Source: Alphaproteobacteria bacterium (GTDB lineage: Bacteria > Pseudomonadota > Alphaproteobacteria > Rhodospirillales > Rhodospirillaceae). From it: DNA of 64,000 nucleotides. The notes beneath the pieces are model-generated. The model was not told the origin of the DNA and made no database searches. It worked only from the letters and a program-made list of their open reading frames with translations. Made by a program: the position numbers and the translations under genes. The DNA lies in the NCBI GenBank assembly GCA_012103295.1, contig WLXB01000001.1, positions 1 through 64,000 on the forward strand. Direction: 5' to 3'. Positions 53,380 through 63,432 of this stretch are shown piece by piece. Numbering within the stretch: the first letter of the stretch is position 1; the number at the start of each line of letters is the position of its first letter.

Positions 53380-54711
53380 TCATCGGTTGGCCGGGACGTC
53401 TAACGCGGCGCGATCTATCCACACACCACCCTTATAGACCGAATCAATCATCATCGTGTTGCTGATGTCGACAGACGGGTCTGCCGTCAGAAGCAACATA
53501 TCTGCAAGCTTACCCACCTCGATCGATCCGATTTCATCCTCAACGCCTATGTACGCTGCAGCGTTTAGGGTTCCTATGCGAATGGCCTCAAGGGGCGGAA
53601 TACCGGACTCAACAATCACTCGCAGTTCTTGATGGGGGAAAGGTCCAAGGGAGCGATCTGTCCCGGCAGCCAATATGGCGCCAGCGTCGTACAACGTTTT
53701 TATATTCTTCATGATGGCGGGACGGAGCGAACTCAACCAACCTGTATAGGGTGATCCATTGAACCGCTCACTCGCGCGAATCTCGTTTCGAGCGTCCTCC
53801 GGTATGGTCGCAACAAAAAGCGGGTCATCAAGAAAAGATGTATCCGCTTCGATGCGAGTCATCGTCGTTGAAAGAATAATGCCGTTGTCCACCAGCTCCT
53901 TAGCGAAGTCCATGTTGGCGTCATCGAGATAAACGGTGTGGGCGAATGCATCTGCTCCGGCTTCAATAGAATCGCGAGCCAAAGCAACCTCTGACACATG
54001 AACCGTCGTGCGAATGCCATTTTCGTGGGCATAGGCGACCAGCTTGTTCATCAGGTCTTGTTCAAGCAGCGGGATGTTACGGCCGACAGGGCCCATTCCG
54101 CGCCGCTCACGCGTGAACTTGAGAAGATCCGGTTTCATTTTGAATAAGGCGTCGAGTTTTTTAACACCATCTTCGTAGTCATGGACAACCGTACCACCGG
54201 CACAGCAGCCATGCCCTTCAGGCGGCGCAATCAAACTCACAGTCGCGTAGATGCGCGGACTCAAAATATGCCCTGCGCGTTCGTCCTCACGCATCTGATA
54301 AATGTATTCTGCATTATTGCCGGAATCGTAAAACGCGGTCACACCGGAATACAGATACGCAGCGAGTGATTGCAATCCGAACGGCCGATCAATCACCATT
54401 TCCCGATTGCCTGCGCCAGCACGGCCGCCGGGCAAGTGAATGTGGCTGTCTATGATGCCGGGCATGAGAAACTTACCAGTACCATCGACCACCGAAACGT
54501 CGGACGGAGTGTCGATATTACCGGCAGATATTTTTGCAAAGCGACCGCCATCAACAAGAACCGACACACCCGCGACAGGAGCACCACCTGTCCCATCAAT
54601 AAGCGTTACATTCTCAATGAGTAGGGATTGAGCTGAAAGCTTTGGCGCGATCACAAATAATGCTGCACAGACTGAAGCGAGTATAAAATGGCGGATGATC
54701 TGAGTATTCAT
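53380..54711 (-). CDS. Exported amidohydrolase
   Basis: A 443-residue metal-dependent hydrolase with signal peptide (ending KLSAQ). HxH in DSHIHLPGG, a Lys in LLKFTRE likely carbamylated, His in TTVHVSE and ADAFAHT, Asp in AAGTDRSLG: the full binuclear amidohydrolase set of the imidazolonepropionase-like branch. Substrate unassigned. Divergent from DUF1772. Confidence 0.9.
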   Translation of the reverse strand: MNTQIIRHFILASVCAALFVIAPKLSAQSLLIENVTLIDGTGGAPVAGVSVLVDGGRFAKISAGNIDTPSDVSVVDGTGKFLMPGIIDSHIHLPGGRAGAGNREMVIDRPFGLQSLAAYLYSGVTAFYDSGNNAEYIYQMREDERAGHILSPRIYATVSLIAPPEGHGCCAGGTVVHDYEDGVKKLDALFKMKPDLLKFTRERRGMGPVGRNIPLLEQDLMNKLVAYAHENGIRTTVHVSEVALARDSIEAGADAFAHTVYLDDANMDFAKELVDNGIILSTTMTRIEADTSFLDDPLFVATIPEDARNEIRASERFNGSPYTGWLSSLRPAIMKNIKTLYDAGAILAAGTDRSLGPFPHQELRVIVESGIPPLEAIRIGTLNAAAYIGVEDEIGSIEVGKLADMLLLTADPSVDISNTMMIDSVYKGGVWIDRAALDVPANR

Positions 54712-54909
54712 TGTGTGTCTCTCAATTCTGGCGAATCTTTATTCCTCATAGTCTAGCCCGAACTGAGTGGGTCTGCCCCTGCGGCATATCAATAGGCGCA
54801 CACCACGCGATCATCCTAAGTCGATTCTCAAAACAAGCCGCCTGTCTTATGGGGATGCGTCCTCTATGGTAGATTGATCGTGGACGAGAAATCATATGGA
54901 GGCGTGTAG

Positions 54910-55338
54910 ATGCTTGCCGGCCAATTCGCATTAGTCATTGCCGCGTTGTTCACCGGGGCGGCGGCATATATCAATATCGCGGAACACCCAGCGCGCTTGC
55001 TACTGGATGACGGACCTCTACTGGCCCAATGGAAACCGTCATACAAACGCGGCTTTGTGATGCAATCGAGTCTTGCTGTTTTAGGGTTCGTGCTTGGCCT
55101 GGTGGAATGGTATCTAACGGGGCGTTGGATTTGGGGTTTGGGGGCAATCGTACTTGTAGCCAACTGGCCTTTCACACTCTTGGCCATTATGCCGATCAAC
55201 AATCAGCTTACAGCGATGTCGCTTGATTCTATCGGCACGGAGATGCGCCCGCTTATGGACAAGTGGGGCAATCGACATGCCGTTAGAACCGCGCTTGGCG
55301 CAGCTTCAACTCTGATTTTTATGTGGGCCATGCAATAG
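54910..55338 (+). CDS. DUF1772-like membrane protein
   Basis: A 142-residue protein with four TM segments. FTGAAAYINIAEHPARLLLDD and WPFTLLAIMPINNQLTA fit DUF1772 (anthrone-oxygenase-like). The fold carries a conserved His/Pro and Asn; catalytic role in some relatives is oxygenation of anthrones, most are unknown. ATG after GGAGGCGTGTAG. Convergent with the MDR gene (24-bp gap). Confidence 0.8.
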   Translation: MLAGQFALVIAALFTGAAAYINIAEHPARLLLDDGPLLAQWKPSYKRGFVMQSSLAVLGFVLGLVEWYLTGRWIWGLGAIVLVANWPFTLLAIMPINNQLTAMSLDSIGTEMRPLMDKWGNRHAVRTALGAASTLIFMWAMQ

Positions 55339-55362
55339 AGCCGCACGTACAACGCACCACTC

Positions 55363-56364
55363 CTATTCCATCGTCAGAATAATTTTACCGTCACGCTCAG
55401 CGCCGCGGCGCGCGGCATGAATAACAGCGTCCCTCACGTTATCCAGAGAATATGTTGCGGCGATTTTCGCCGTCAGCGTGCCGGACTCGAACAACCGCGC
55501 TAGCTCCGTGTAGATTTCACGAACGGCTTCCGGCGTACGCTTGCCAAACTGACGGACCGTGTAAAATCCTTCGAGGCGGATATCATGGAGGAAGGCAACA
55601 TCAGGCGGGATCATACACGGCTCGTCGGTCAGCATGCCGTAGGCCAGTACTGTGCTTCCATCCGCCAAACATGAGGCAATACGCGCCGTTGCCATTCCAT
55701 TGACAGCATCAACACCAAGTTTCGCCCTCACGCCGCCAGTTGCTTGGAGCACGCGGTCCGACAAATCATCCCCGTCCACCAATACAATGTCGCCTCCGAG
55801 GGCTTTAAGTTCATCGACGAGTTCGGGGCGACGAACAACATTGACCGTTTTAATGCCGCGCAATTGAGCGAGCTCAATTAGGTAACGCCCACAGTTAGAG
55901 TTGGCGGCGTTCTGAATAATCCAATCTCCTTGTGTCAGATCGCCGTAGTCTTCGAGAATCAAGTATGAGGTCGGGGGATTGATCGGGAGTAACGAGAGTT
56001 GAACGGCATCGCCTGCCGGAGCTGGCAATAGATTTGCGGCGTCTACGGTTAACTCGTCGCGCCACGCTCCACAGGCCAGTGGTGGAAATACACGATCACC
56101 AACTGACCATCCTGAGACACCCTCACCGACCGCACTGATGCGTCCAACACCCTCGAAGCCAGGCGTCGCCGGCAAGGGCACACCAAACCGTTCCTTACCG
56201 CTCATACAGTAAAGGTCGGCGAGATGGATCGGTGCCGCTTCCATACGGATCGTAACCTCGCCGCGCTGAGGCGGCGGCGTTTCTTCGTCAACCATCTCGA
56301 TGACATCGGACGGATCCCCGTTGCGGGTATAGCGCGCTACTCTCATTTTGACTGGGTGCTCCAT
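55363..56364 (-). CDS. Medium-chain reductase of the MECR/quinone-reductase type
   Basis: A 333-residue NADPH-dependent reductase. GroES-like N-domain (APIHLADLYCMSGKERFG, GFEGVGRISAVGEGVSGWSVGDRVF), LPINPPTSYLILEDYGDLTQGDWIIQNAANSNCGRYLIELAQLRG as cofactor domain; NVVRRPE contacts the NADPH phosphate. Resembles 2-enoyl-thioester reductases. No zinc ligands, so not a true alcohol dehydrogenase. Divergent from the FAD-linked oxidase. Confidence 0.9.
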   Translation of the reverse strand: MEHPVKMRVARYTRNGDPSDVIEMVDEETPPPQRGEVTIRMEAAPIHLADLYCMSGKERFGVPLPATPGFEGVGRISAVGEGVSGWSVGDRVFPPLACGAWRDELTVDAANLLPAPAGDAVQLSLLPINPPTSYLILEDYGDLTQGDWIIQNAANSNCGRYLIELAQLRGIKTVNVVRRPELVDELKALGGDIVLVDGDDLSDRVLQATGGVRAKLGVDAVNGMATARIASCLADGSTVLAYGMLTDEPCMIPPDVAFLHDIRLEGFYTVRQFGKRTPEAVREIYTELARLFESGTLTAKIAATYSLDNVRDAVIHAARRGAERDGKIILTME

Positions 56365-56427
56365 CCTCGTTTTCGTGGCAGGGTGCGTGCCCGCATCCCT
56401 TTACATACGACCACCGGATTAAAACCT

Positions 56428-57873
56428 ATGGAAGCAGAAAAAATCATCGCGCAGTTAGAGTCCATACTCGCCAGCGAACACGTCCACACAGACGATAAAA
56501 CCCGGAAGCTATTCGCAGAGGACCTGATTTTCTCTGGGCCACCTCCCTTGGCCGTCATTGCTCCAGCAACTAGGGACGAGGTCAGGGATTCTGTCCGGGC
56601 CTGCACAAAAGCCGGTGTTGCACTGCTGCCAAGGGGTGGCGGTCTCTCCTACACCGCAGGTTACGTACAAAGCGAAGAAGATGCAGTCCCCGCTGTTGTC
56701 CTCGATACCAGGCGACTTGATCGCGTTCTAGAAGTCAACGCAGACAACATGACGGTCACGGTTGAAGCTGGTTGCACGTGTGAAACAATGATGGCAGCCA
56801 CTGCCGAGTACGGCTTGCGAGCAACGATGTTCGGCCCGACGACCGGTCGATATTCGACGATCGGCGGCAGCCTCTCGAACAACTGCATGTTTTTTGGATC
56901 GGCGAAAGCAGGTACGTCCGCAGATGCAGTGCTCGGTCTTGAGGTGGTTTCTGCTGACGGCAAAGTCGTTGTCACCGGCTCGGGGGCGATCAAAAATTCC
57001 GTTCCCTTTTTCCGCAACAATGGTCCTGATTTGACCGGTCTATTTCTCAATGACGCAGGTGCGGTCGGCATTAAAGTTGCAGCCACACTGCGTCTTGAGA
57101 AAATTCCCAAGGGACAAGCAGCATCGTCATTCACATTTGGCTCGTTCGATACGCTTATCCATGCCATCCGAGCGATTGGACAGTCGGGTCTCGCATCGGA
57201 GTGCCTCGGTGTTGGGCCTGCCCCGCTCGGAGACGAAGCGGTGAGCGACCCGACCCTGCACGTGATGTGTGAAGGCTGGACCCAAGAGATCGCCGACGCT
57301 CATTTGGCCGCCATCTTTGAAATCGTCGGGACAGATGGCACTGCAGGCGAGCCCGTCGTGCCCAACTTCATCCGGGATAATCCGTTCTCGTTCGTTCAGT
57401 CTCCATTAGACGCAAAGGGCCGGATGCAAATCTGGACCCACGGTGTTTTCCCATTGGGCCGTGTAACTGATGCCTACGATGGCTTCATGACCGTCTTAAA
57501 AGATCAATTCGCAGATATGGCCGCGCTGGACATTGAGGCCTCTCTCTCCTTCGCCTGTGCCGGATCGGCGATGATGGTGGAACCCGTGTTGTATTGGCAT
57601 GGCCAAGCCAAAAACCTGCATCACACAGGCATGACTCCAGTGGAAGACCGGGCACCCGAAGACAATGACGCCGCGCGCCGGGACGCGTGTGTTCGCTCAA
57701 TTCGAGGCGCTTTTGCATCCATGATGGATGATCTGGGTGCCGCCCACATGCAATACGGGCGATTCTATTCGTACGCCTCTGCCACCAATGACGAGACAGT
57801 CGCACTGCTGAGAAACGTCAAAAGAGCTGTGGACCCAGAAAACCTGATCAATCCTGGCGTCCTGGGATTATGA
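56428..57873 (+). CDS. FAD-linked oxidase (VAO/PCMH type)
   Basis: A 481-residue enzyme. FAD-binding domain: LLPRGGGLSYTAGYV, NADNMTVTVEAGCTCE, TTGRYSTIGGSLSNN, then AGTSADAVLGLEVVSADGKVVV; C-terminal end MQYGRFYSYA and AVDPENLINPGVLGL as in GlcD/D-lactate dehydrogenase relatives. It oxidises a hydroxyacid, alcohol or related substrate. ATG 56428 chosen; the frame is open from 56224 but without family similarity. Confidence 0.9.
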   Translation: MEAEKIIAQLESILASEHVHTDDKTRKLFAEDLIFSGPPPLAVIAPATRDEVRDSVRACTKAGVALLPRGGGLSYTAGYVQSEEDAVPAVVLDTRRLDRVLEVNADNMTVTVEAGCTCETMMAATAEYGLRATMFGPTTGRYSTIGGSLSNNCMFFGSAKAGTSADAVLGLEVVSADGKVVVTGSGAIKNSVPFFRNNGPDLTGLFLNDAGAVGIKVAATLRLEKIPKGQAASSFTFGSFDTLIHAIRAIGQSGLASECLGVGPAPLGDEAVSDPTLHVMCEGWTQEIADAHLAAIFEIVGTDGTAGEPVVPNFIRDNPFSFVQSPLDAKGRMQIWTHGVFPLGRVTDAYDGFMTVLKDQFADMAALDIEASLSFACAGSAMMVEPVLYWHGQAKNLHHTGMTPVEDRAPEDNDAARRDACVRSIRGAFASMMDDLGAAHMQYGRFYSYASATNDETVALLRNVKRAVDPENLINPGVLGL

Positions 57874-57932
57874 ACTTTCAATCGCTAGCTGTCGTTTTAT
57901 CGGCTCGTTTTCCTAGCGTTTATGAATCCGAC

Positions 57933-57955
57933 CGGACAAATCTGTTTTTTGTCCG
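57933..57955. promoter_or_regulatory. Palindrome CGGACAAA-N7-TTTGTCCG, candidate GntR operator upstream of TonB receptor
   Basis: CGGACAAA (57933-57940) and TTTGTCCG (57948-57955) are perfect reverse complements. Half-site GACAAA matches the gntR palindromes at 388-412 and 458-474. It lies 149 bp before the receptor start, inside the 230-bp gap after the FAD oxidase. Likely the receptor's operator. Confidence 0.6.
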
Positions 57956-57977
57956 TAATAACGGAGTCCCTTGAATA

Positions 57978-57995
57978 TGTGACCTGAAAGTCACA
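57978..57995. promoter_or_regulatory. Second palindrome TGTGAC-N6-GTCACA
   Basis: TGTGAC (57978-57983) and GTCACA (57990-57995). It resembles a CRP/FNR-type site but the spacing between TGTGA and TCACA is eight bases instead of six. It sits between the GntR-like palindrome and the receptor gene and could bind another regulator. Confidence 0.4.
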
Positions 57996-58103
57996 ACCGC
58001 TCGCTAGTAGAGCAACCACCTTGTTTACCCTTTGATTTTCCTGAGTTCTAAGGCGAAAGTGCTGGCTCTCTAGAATCTTATTCTAATCTGTTGGGGGAGC
58101 ATC

Positions 58104-60617
58104 ATGCTCAAGAAGTATCTGGCGACATCCGTCGCTGTTTTGACCGCCATGGCGGTTGGTCCAGACTTATCGATCAACACCGCTCAGGCTCAAACATTGG
58201 CCTTGGAAGAAATTGTGGTCACGGCTCGTAAGCGCGAGGAAAGTCTTCAAGACATTCCACTGTCAGTGACAGCATTCACCGCCGATCAAATTGACCGAGC
58301 TGGCTTCAAAAACCTCGAAGATATTTCGATGCAAACCACAGGGATGCAGTTCAACAACGACTTGGCCGGTAACCGCCCGGGTCGCTTGAACGCAAACATC
58401 CGCTTCCGCGGTGTTGAAGGATCTGAATTTTCAACCCTGCAAACTGCGTCTTTGTTCATCGACGGTGTATTCGCCCTACAAGGTGCACAGTCAATCGCCC
58501 TCATGGACCTAGAGCGCGTTGAAATAATCAAAGGTCCGCAATCGGCCCAGTTCGCTCGCAACTCTTTTGCTGGAGCGATCAACTACATTACGTCAACACC
58601 AAGCCTCGACGAGTATGAAGGCAAGGTGATGGTCGATGTCGGGACCTACGACAACCATGAATTCCAAGCCAGTTTCGAAGGCCCGCTGATTGAAAACAAA
58701 TTGGCGTTTCGTGTTGCAGGCCGTCTCTATCAACGAGGCAGCTACTTCACGGCGACGGATGGCACAGAATTGGGTGAGCAGGGTTCTGATTCCATCAGCG
58801 CGCAGCTCTACGCAAAACCATCAGAAAACTTCACATTGAAATTGCGTGGTTTTTATCAAGAGGATGATGACGGCCCCGAAGCTGTTGCCTTCCTACAGGG
58901 TCGTTTGAACGATACCTGTACTGGCCTGTCTCAGCCCGGCCTGGATAACGACCGCAACCCTATCACTTTGACACCGACACTGTTCACCTGCGGCACGTTG
59001 CCAAGCCCAGGAGACGCTGGTGCGCCGTCGGTCACCAGCAACGGCAGCTTGTTCCCTCAAATTCTTGTTGGAACGGATCCCAACATTGTTGCCGATCAGC
59101 TTCTCAATGGTGGGCAGGTCCCCGGTGTTCCTCAGATCGACGGGTTTGGTTTGGTCCGCGAGATCAAGCGGTTCAGCCTGACCGGCGACTACGAAATGGA
59201 TAACGGCATCGTTATCACGGGTACAGCTTCTTACAACGAGAACACCTCAAACGGCCTCCGCGATTGGGATATGACTGATGTGGAAGCCTGGTATGTGACC
59301 AACCCGCAGGCTGGCGAAGACTACGGCTTCGATATACGCGCCGCTTCTTCAGATGAAGGTCGTTTACGCTGGGTGGCTGGTGCCAATTACTATAATCAGG
59401 ATTACCTCACCAGCGCCGGTGGCGGCACGCTCGTATTCACCTGTGCGAACTTCGGTGCCCTGTTCGGCATTGGCACAAACTGTGACAGCCCGGGATTGTT
59501 CCCCACCAGTGTTGATGGTGGCGATACGGTTGATGTCTGGGGTGTCTACGGTTCCATGTCTTTTGACGTTACTGATCAATTCACCGTCGACGTTGAACTC
59601 CGCTACCAAGAAGACGAACGCGGTGATGGCGTTGGCACGTTTACCAACAAGTTTAAGAATTGGCTTCCACGCTTCTCCGCTAGCTACAAAGCGACGGAAG
59701 ACGTCAACCTATATGCGACCGCATCACGCGGGGTTCTGCCAGGTGTGATCAATTCCAATTTGGTAAACTGTCAGACCATTGTGTACACGGTACCATTTAC
59801 CGATCCACGCACTGGCCTGCCGAGTACGCAATCAGAGTGTCAGCAGTTTGAATCGGCTTTGGGTGACCTTCACGCTCTCCTCACGCCAGATCAGAAACTG
59901 GACTCTATCGAAGCCGGAATGAAATCCACCTGGATGGATGGACGCTTGCTTCTCAACGTCGCGGCTTATTATCAAGAGTGGAAGAACTCACCTTCCTCAT
60001 CCTTCGTCACGATTTTCCGTGATGACGATGAAGACGGTGTACCAAACGTTAATCCCAACTTTGATAGCGCGGCGACATCGGGAAGCTCCGAGTACTATGG
60101 AGTGGAAATCGAATCAGCGTTCCAGATTAGCGACCAATGGTCGGCGAACTTAAACGTTACCTATAACGACAATGAGTTCACGACCTTCACCACCGCTACA
60201 TCATCTCAGGAAACAACGCTTGGCACGGCCACCGTTGACGGCAATCGTGCAGGCCGATTCCCGAAATGGTCGGGCAACTTCTCGACCACTTATACAGCGC
60301 CGCTCAAGGGTGAGTGGGAGTGGTTTGCACGCGGTGACGTGAACTACATGGGTAAGGCCGTGATTGGCGTGACCAATTTGGCCTCCCTCGAGTCCTACTT
60401 CCTGGTCAACACCCGCTTGGGCATTCAACGGGACAACCTGCGGATCGAGCTCTACGTCAAGAACCTGTTTGACGAAGACAAATGGCGCGGCGGTCAGGAA
60501 TTCACTGACTTCTCGCTCATCGATGCGCCGGGAATCTTCGACTTCACCAAACTTGGTGCGATCTTGCTGCCGCAAGACAAGCGTACCTTTGGTCTTCGCT
60601 CATCGATTACATTCTAG
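58104..60617 (+). CDS. TonB-dependent outer-membrane receptor, paralog of the 2242 gene
   Basis: An 837-residue receptor. Signal peptide ending NTAQAQ, TonB box LEEIVVTARKREESLQDIP, plug (LERVEIIKGPQSAQFARNSFAGAINYI) and barrel ending RSSITF. The box and plug match the receptor at 2242 closely. ATG follows TTGGGGGAGCATC. A GntR-like operator lies upstream. It converges on the amine oxidase C operon at a terminator, suggesting import of the substrate used there. Confidence 0.93.
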   Translation: MLKKYLATSVAVLTAMAVGPDLSINTAQAQTLALEEIVVTARKREESLQDIPLSVTAFTADQIDRAGFKNLEDISMQTTGMQFNNDLAGNRPGRLNANIRFRGVEGSEFSTLQTASLFIDGVFALQGAQSIALMDLERVEIIKGPQSAQFARNSFAGAINYITSTPSLDEYEGKVMVDVGTYDNHEFQASFEGPLIENKLAFRVAGRLYQRGSYFTATDGTELGEQGSDSISAQLYAKPSENFTLKLRGFYQEDDDGPEAVAFLQGRLNDTCTGLSQPGLDNDRNPITLTPTLFTCGTLPSPGDAGAPSVTSNGSLFPQILVGTDPNIVADQLLNGGQVPGVPQIDGFGLVREIKRFSLTGDYEMDNGIVITGTASYNENTSNGLRDWDMTDVEAWYVTNPQAGEDYGFDIRAASSDEGRLRWVAGANYYNQDYLTSAGGGTLVFTCANFGALFGIGTNCDSPGLFPTSVDGGDTVDVWGVYGSMSFDVTDQFTVDVELRYQEDERGDGVGTFTNKFKNWLPRFSASYKATEDVNLYATASRGVLPGVINSNLVNCQTIVYTVPFTDPRTGLPSTQSECQQFESALGDLHALLTPDQKLDSIEAGMKSTWMDGRLLLNVAAYYQEWKNSPSSSFVTIFRDDDEDGVPNVNPNFDSAATSGSSEYYGVEIESAFQISDQWSANLNVTYNDNEFTTFTTATSSQETTLGTATVDGNRAGRFPKWSGNFSTTYTAPLKGEWEWFARGDVNYMGKAVIGVTNLASLESYFLVNTRLGIQRDNLRIELYVKNLFDEDKWRGGQEFTDFSLIDAPGIFDFTKLGAILLPQDKRTFGLRSSITF

Positions 60618-60640
60618 TCGAGAGCACAGCGATCAAAAGA

Positions 60641-60670
60641 AAGGGCGGCTCAAACGAGCCGCCCTTTTTT
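60641..60670. terminator. Bidirectional intrinsic terminator
   Basis: GGGCGGCTC (60643-60651), loop AAAC, GAGCCGCCC (60656-60664), then T6. Serves the TonB receptor; in reverse the A-side is short (AAAGAAA), still usable for the amine oxidase. Confidence 0.92.
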
Positions 60671-60688
60671 CATGCGCAATTGATAGGT

Positions 60689-62125
60689 CTAAAGAAGATC
60701 GAGCACCTCGAAAGCTGCACGCTCGCCAGATTCCATTGCCCCTTCCATACCTCGGTTTGAGAGAGCGGTGTGCTCACCACAGAAGTGAATGCGCCCTTCG
60801 GGCTTGCCGATATCAAGAAGGTGTTTGGAGATTTGCCCCGGCTGCCACACCACCCAGTCGCCGCCAGAGAATGGATCGAGCTGCCAGGACTTGAAGCCCC
60901 CGGCTTCGATCTTGCCTTTCGCCGCAGGACGTAGAGTTTCGATTTCTTTGACAACCCGCGCCTTAGCTTCTTCTTCGCCAAGGGTATCTAGATATTGAGC
61001 AATGTGACCCCGGCCCCAACACAAAAAGTTAGTGACCTCGTCTTCGCTTTCACCGAAACGCTGAGCGGTGACCACACCCGCTGGAGTATCCGTCCACATT
61101 GATGGGTCGAACCCATCTTCTTCCCAGAATGGCTCCTTCGGAATGACGTGGACTTGTGTAATCAGCATTTGGCCGATGTTCAAAATTGCCGCGCGTTTAT
61201 TTGCTGGCAAGATGGGATCAAACTTAACCCAGCGCAGGGGCGGCAGCGGAGTCGAGCAGATCACCCGCTTGGCTCTAAAGACGCGGCCATCATCGCAATG
61301 AACTTCCGAATGGTCTTTTTCACTACGGATGCCAACGACCGTCGTTCCTAAATGGATATCCGACTTTAGTGTATTCGCCATCGCTTCCGGAATGCGTTGA
61401 TTACCGCCAATAGCAGACAAAGACACGGGTTCAATTTCGTCCTGCGTGGCGAACCACTTCTGGATGAAATACCACATCAACAATGACGTATCGTGGGCGG
61501 AGGTCCCATACTGGGCATTGGTGTCGTAGACCAGGGCGATGGTTTCTTCCGACCATCCGAGGTTCCGCAATAGGCCATAAACCGGCCCGTCATACTTCCA
61601 CGCCCTGGGGTCGTACCAATCTTCAAAGGACTCCAGCGGGTTGTTGCGGGCAATTACGCCCCAGATGTAACCGCTGGGACTGCGGTCGCGGGCACCCTCC
61701 GGCATCTTATTGAGCGGATGAGACGGCCAATCTGCTTTCGGAATGACGGATCCGCGGAGTGCAATCTCTGGCTTGGATAGGGCACCGCGTGGGTTGTAGT
61801 CCATTAGCGGTACGTTCAGGCGATCGCACATATCCCGCACTCGGCCATATCCACCAAGAATTGAGTTACCGCCGGCTTCTGGATTACCTGGAAGATCGCT
61901 CAGGGTGTAAAGGCGACCACCAATACGGTCACGCCCCTCAATGACCGAAACCGAATAGCCGGACTCTTCGAGAAGCATCGCCGCATACAAGCCAGAAAGC
62001 CCTGCCCCAATCACGATTACATCGCTTTCCGTCGCGGCATGAACCGGCCGTGATGCCAACGCAGTGGCAGACGCTGCCCCTGCTATTGCCGTACGGCGAG
62101 ATAGAGACGAAGAATATCTGCTCAT
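60689..62125 (-). CDS. Tat-exported flavin amine oxidase, paralog C with Lys-to-Gln at flavin site
   Basis: A 478-residue paralog of A and B. Tat signal SRRTAIAGAASATALA; FAD motif DVIVIGAGLSGLYAAMLLEESG; C-terminus FCGEHTALSNRGMEGAMESGERAAFEVLDLL. The position of the conserved flavin-site Lys reads Gln324 (LITQVHVIPKEPFW; codon CAA at 61156-61154), while A and B keep Lys. Oxygen reactivity or catalysis may be altered. Last gene of an operon with the MFS and M24 genes. Confidence 0.87.
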   Translation of the reverse strand: MSRYSSSLSRRTAIAGAASATALASRPVHAATESDVIVIGAGLSGLYAAMLLEESGYSVSVIEGRDRIGGRLYTLSDLPGNPEAGGNSILGGYGRVRDMCDRLNVPLMDYNPRGALSKPEIALRGSVIPKADWPSHPLNKMPEGARDRSPSGYIWGVIARNNPLESFEDWYDPRAWKYDGPVYGLLRNLGWSEETIALVYDTNAQYGTSAHDTSLLMWYFIQKWFATQDEIEPVSLSAIGGNQRIPEAMANTLKSDIHLGTTVVGIRSEKDHSEVHCDDGRVFRAKRVICSTPLPPLRWVKFDPILPANKRAAILNIGQMLITQVHVIPKEPFWEEDGFDPSMWTDTPAGVVTAQRFGESEDEVTNFLCWGRGHIAQYLDTLGEEEAKARVVKEIETLRPAAKGKIEAGGFKSWQLDPFSGGDWVVWQPGQISKHLLDIGKPEGRIHFCGEHTALSNRGMEGAMESGERAAFEVLDLL

Positions 62126-62159
62126 CTGGAACTCCGGACCCATAAAACCGAACAACAGT

Positions 62160-63353
62160 TTAAGGCGATGACTCGGCTGAGACCACTGCTGCTTGTCTGA
62201 TGGCCAATCCTATGAGCACGAACGTTGGAGATATAAGAACGATCGCGACCATAAACGGCGCTGTTGTTCCATAGGTCGCGAATATGACGCCAGAAAAAGT
62301 TGGCGTTAAAACACGACCCAAATTGCCGGCCGCTTGAAATACCCCTAGTGCTGCGCCTTGCTCCGATCCTGGCGCATATTGAGAGGCTAAGCTTGATGAC
62401 GATGGAACAAACAGCGCATTGCCTATCGTCAGGAAGGTCAACGAGAGCAGCACCGAATAGAGTCCGGTTGCGATAATCATCAAGCCGAGCCCCGTGACAT
62501 ATATGAGGAGACCAGCTCTCAAAACCTCAGCGTCACCGAACCGCCTGGTCAGCGGCCCAATCGTGCCGCCCTGAACGATGGCCATAACGATGCCCATGTA
62601 AGTAAACAAAAACCCGATATCACTGGGACCGAACTCATGCTCTTTGAAGGCATAAAGCGCGAAGGTCGAATCCATCATCGATGCACTTGCTACGAAAATA
62701 AAATTCACACCAATCAGCGCGCCAAGCACCGGCAGCGTCAGGTAGCGAGACACTCCTTTTAAAGAGACAAGCCGCAACGACACGGGTTTGGCACTGCGTC
62801 GCTCCCGCGGGTGAGTTTCCTTGAAGAAGAAAATCGTTACCACAACGGCAAAAAGACATAGTCCCGCCGCTAACATCGCAATGATGAGAAAATTACTCGC
62901 TTGGGGATCTGGGCCAGCAAGAAGTCCGCCAATCGCAGGGCCGAAAATGAAACCAAGAGAGAACGCAGCGCCAACACGCCCCATAATCATCGAGCGATCT
63001 TTACCCGATGTCACATCGGCAGCGGCGGCAAAGGCGACCGGAATATTCCCGGCCATCAGGCCGCCAACCAGACGAGACACCAGCAAGGCGGGCACGGTCT
63101 CGGCCATGCCTAGCATCAGATAAGCAACAGCAGAACCGGCCAGAGTGATTATGAAAATGGGTTTGCGGCCGACCCGATCACTCCACCAACCCCAAACCGG
63201 GGCCGCAACGAACTGACCTAGGGCAAAAACCGCCATCAGCATGGTGATTTCTGCTAGCGATGCGCCAACCTGTTCTCCGAAAAACGGAAACAAGGGAATG
63301 ATGATACCAACACCGGTCAGACCGATAAAAACGACCAAGTACAGGGAGAACAT
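62160..63353 (-). CDS. MFS transporter
   Basis: A 397-residue permease of 12 membrane helices. Motif A WGWWSDRVGRKPIFIITLAG between TM2 and TM3 and GRVGAAFSLGFIFGPAIGGLLAG in TM5 (motif C-like) fit TetA/Bmr-type drug:proton antiporters. It may export a product or import a substrate. 34 bp before amine oxidase C. Confidence 0.92.
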   Translation of the reverse strand: MFSLYLVVFIGLTGVGIIIPLFPFFGEQVGASLAEITMLMAVFALGQFVAAPVWGWWSDRVGRKPIFIITLAGSAVAYLMLGMAETVPALLVSRLVGGLMAGNIPVAFAAAADVTSGKDRSMIMGRVGAAFSLGFIFGPAIGGLLAGPDPQASNFLIIAMLAAGLCLFAVVVTIFFFKETHPRERRSAKPVSLRLVSLKGVSRYLTLPVLGALIGVNFIFVASASMMDSTFALYAFKEHEFGPSDIGFLFTYMGIVMAIVQGGTIGPLTRRFGDAEVLRAGLLIYVTGLGLMIIATGLYSVLLSLTFLTIGNALFVPSSSSLASQYAPGSEQGAALGVFQAAGNLGRVLTPTFSGVIFATYGTTAPFMVAIVLISPTFVLIGLAIRQAAVVSAESSP

Positions 63354-63432
63354 AGGAACGGCACGGCCTCAGTGAATGGCAACGAGACCCCGCTTATACG
63401 GCATATCGTTCATTCCGTATCGCGATTAATGG

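Noticed and set aside
56224..56427. An N-terminal extension of the FAD-linked oxidase
   Set aside because: The frame is open but would overlap the divergent reductase gene, and the residues have no family similarity.
57978..57995. A classical CRP site
   Set aside because: TGTGA and TCACA are separated by 8 bases instead of 6, so it is listed only as an unassigned palindrome.
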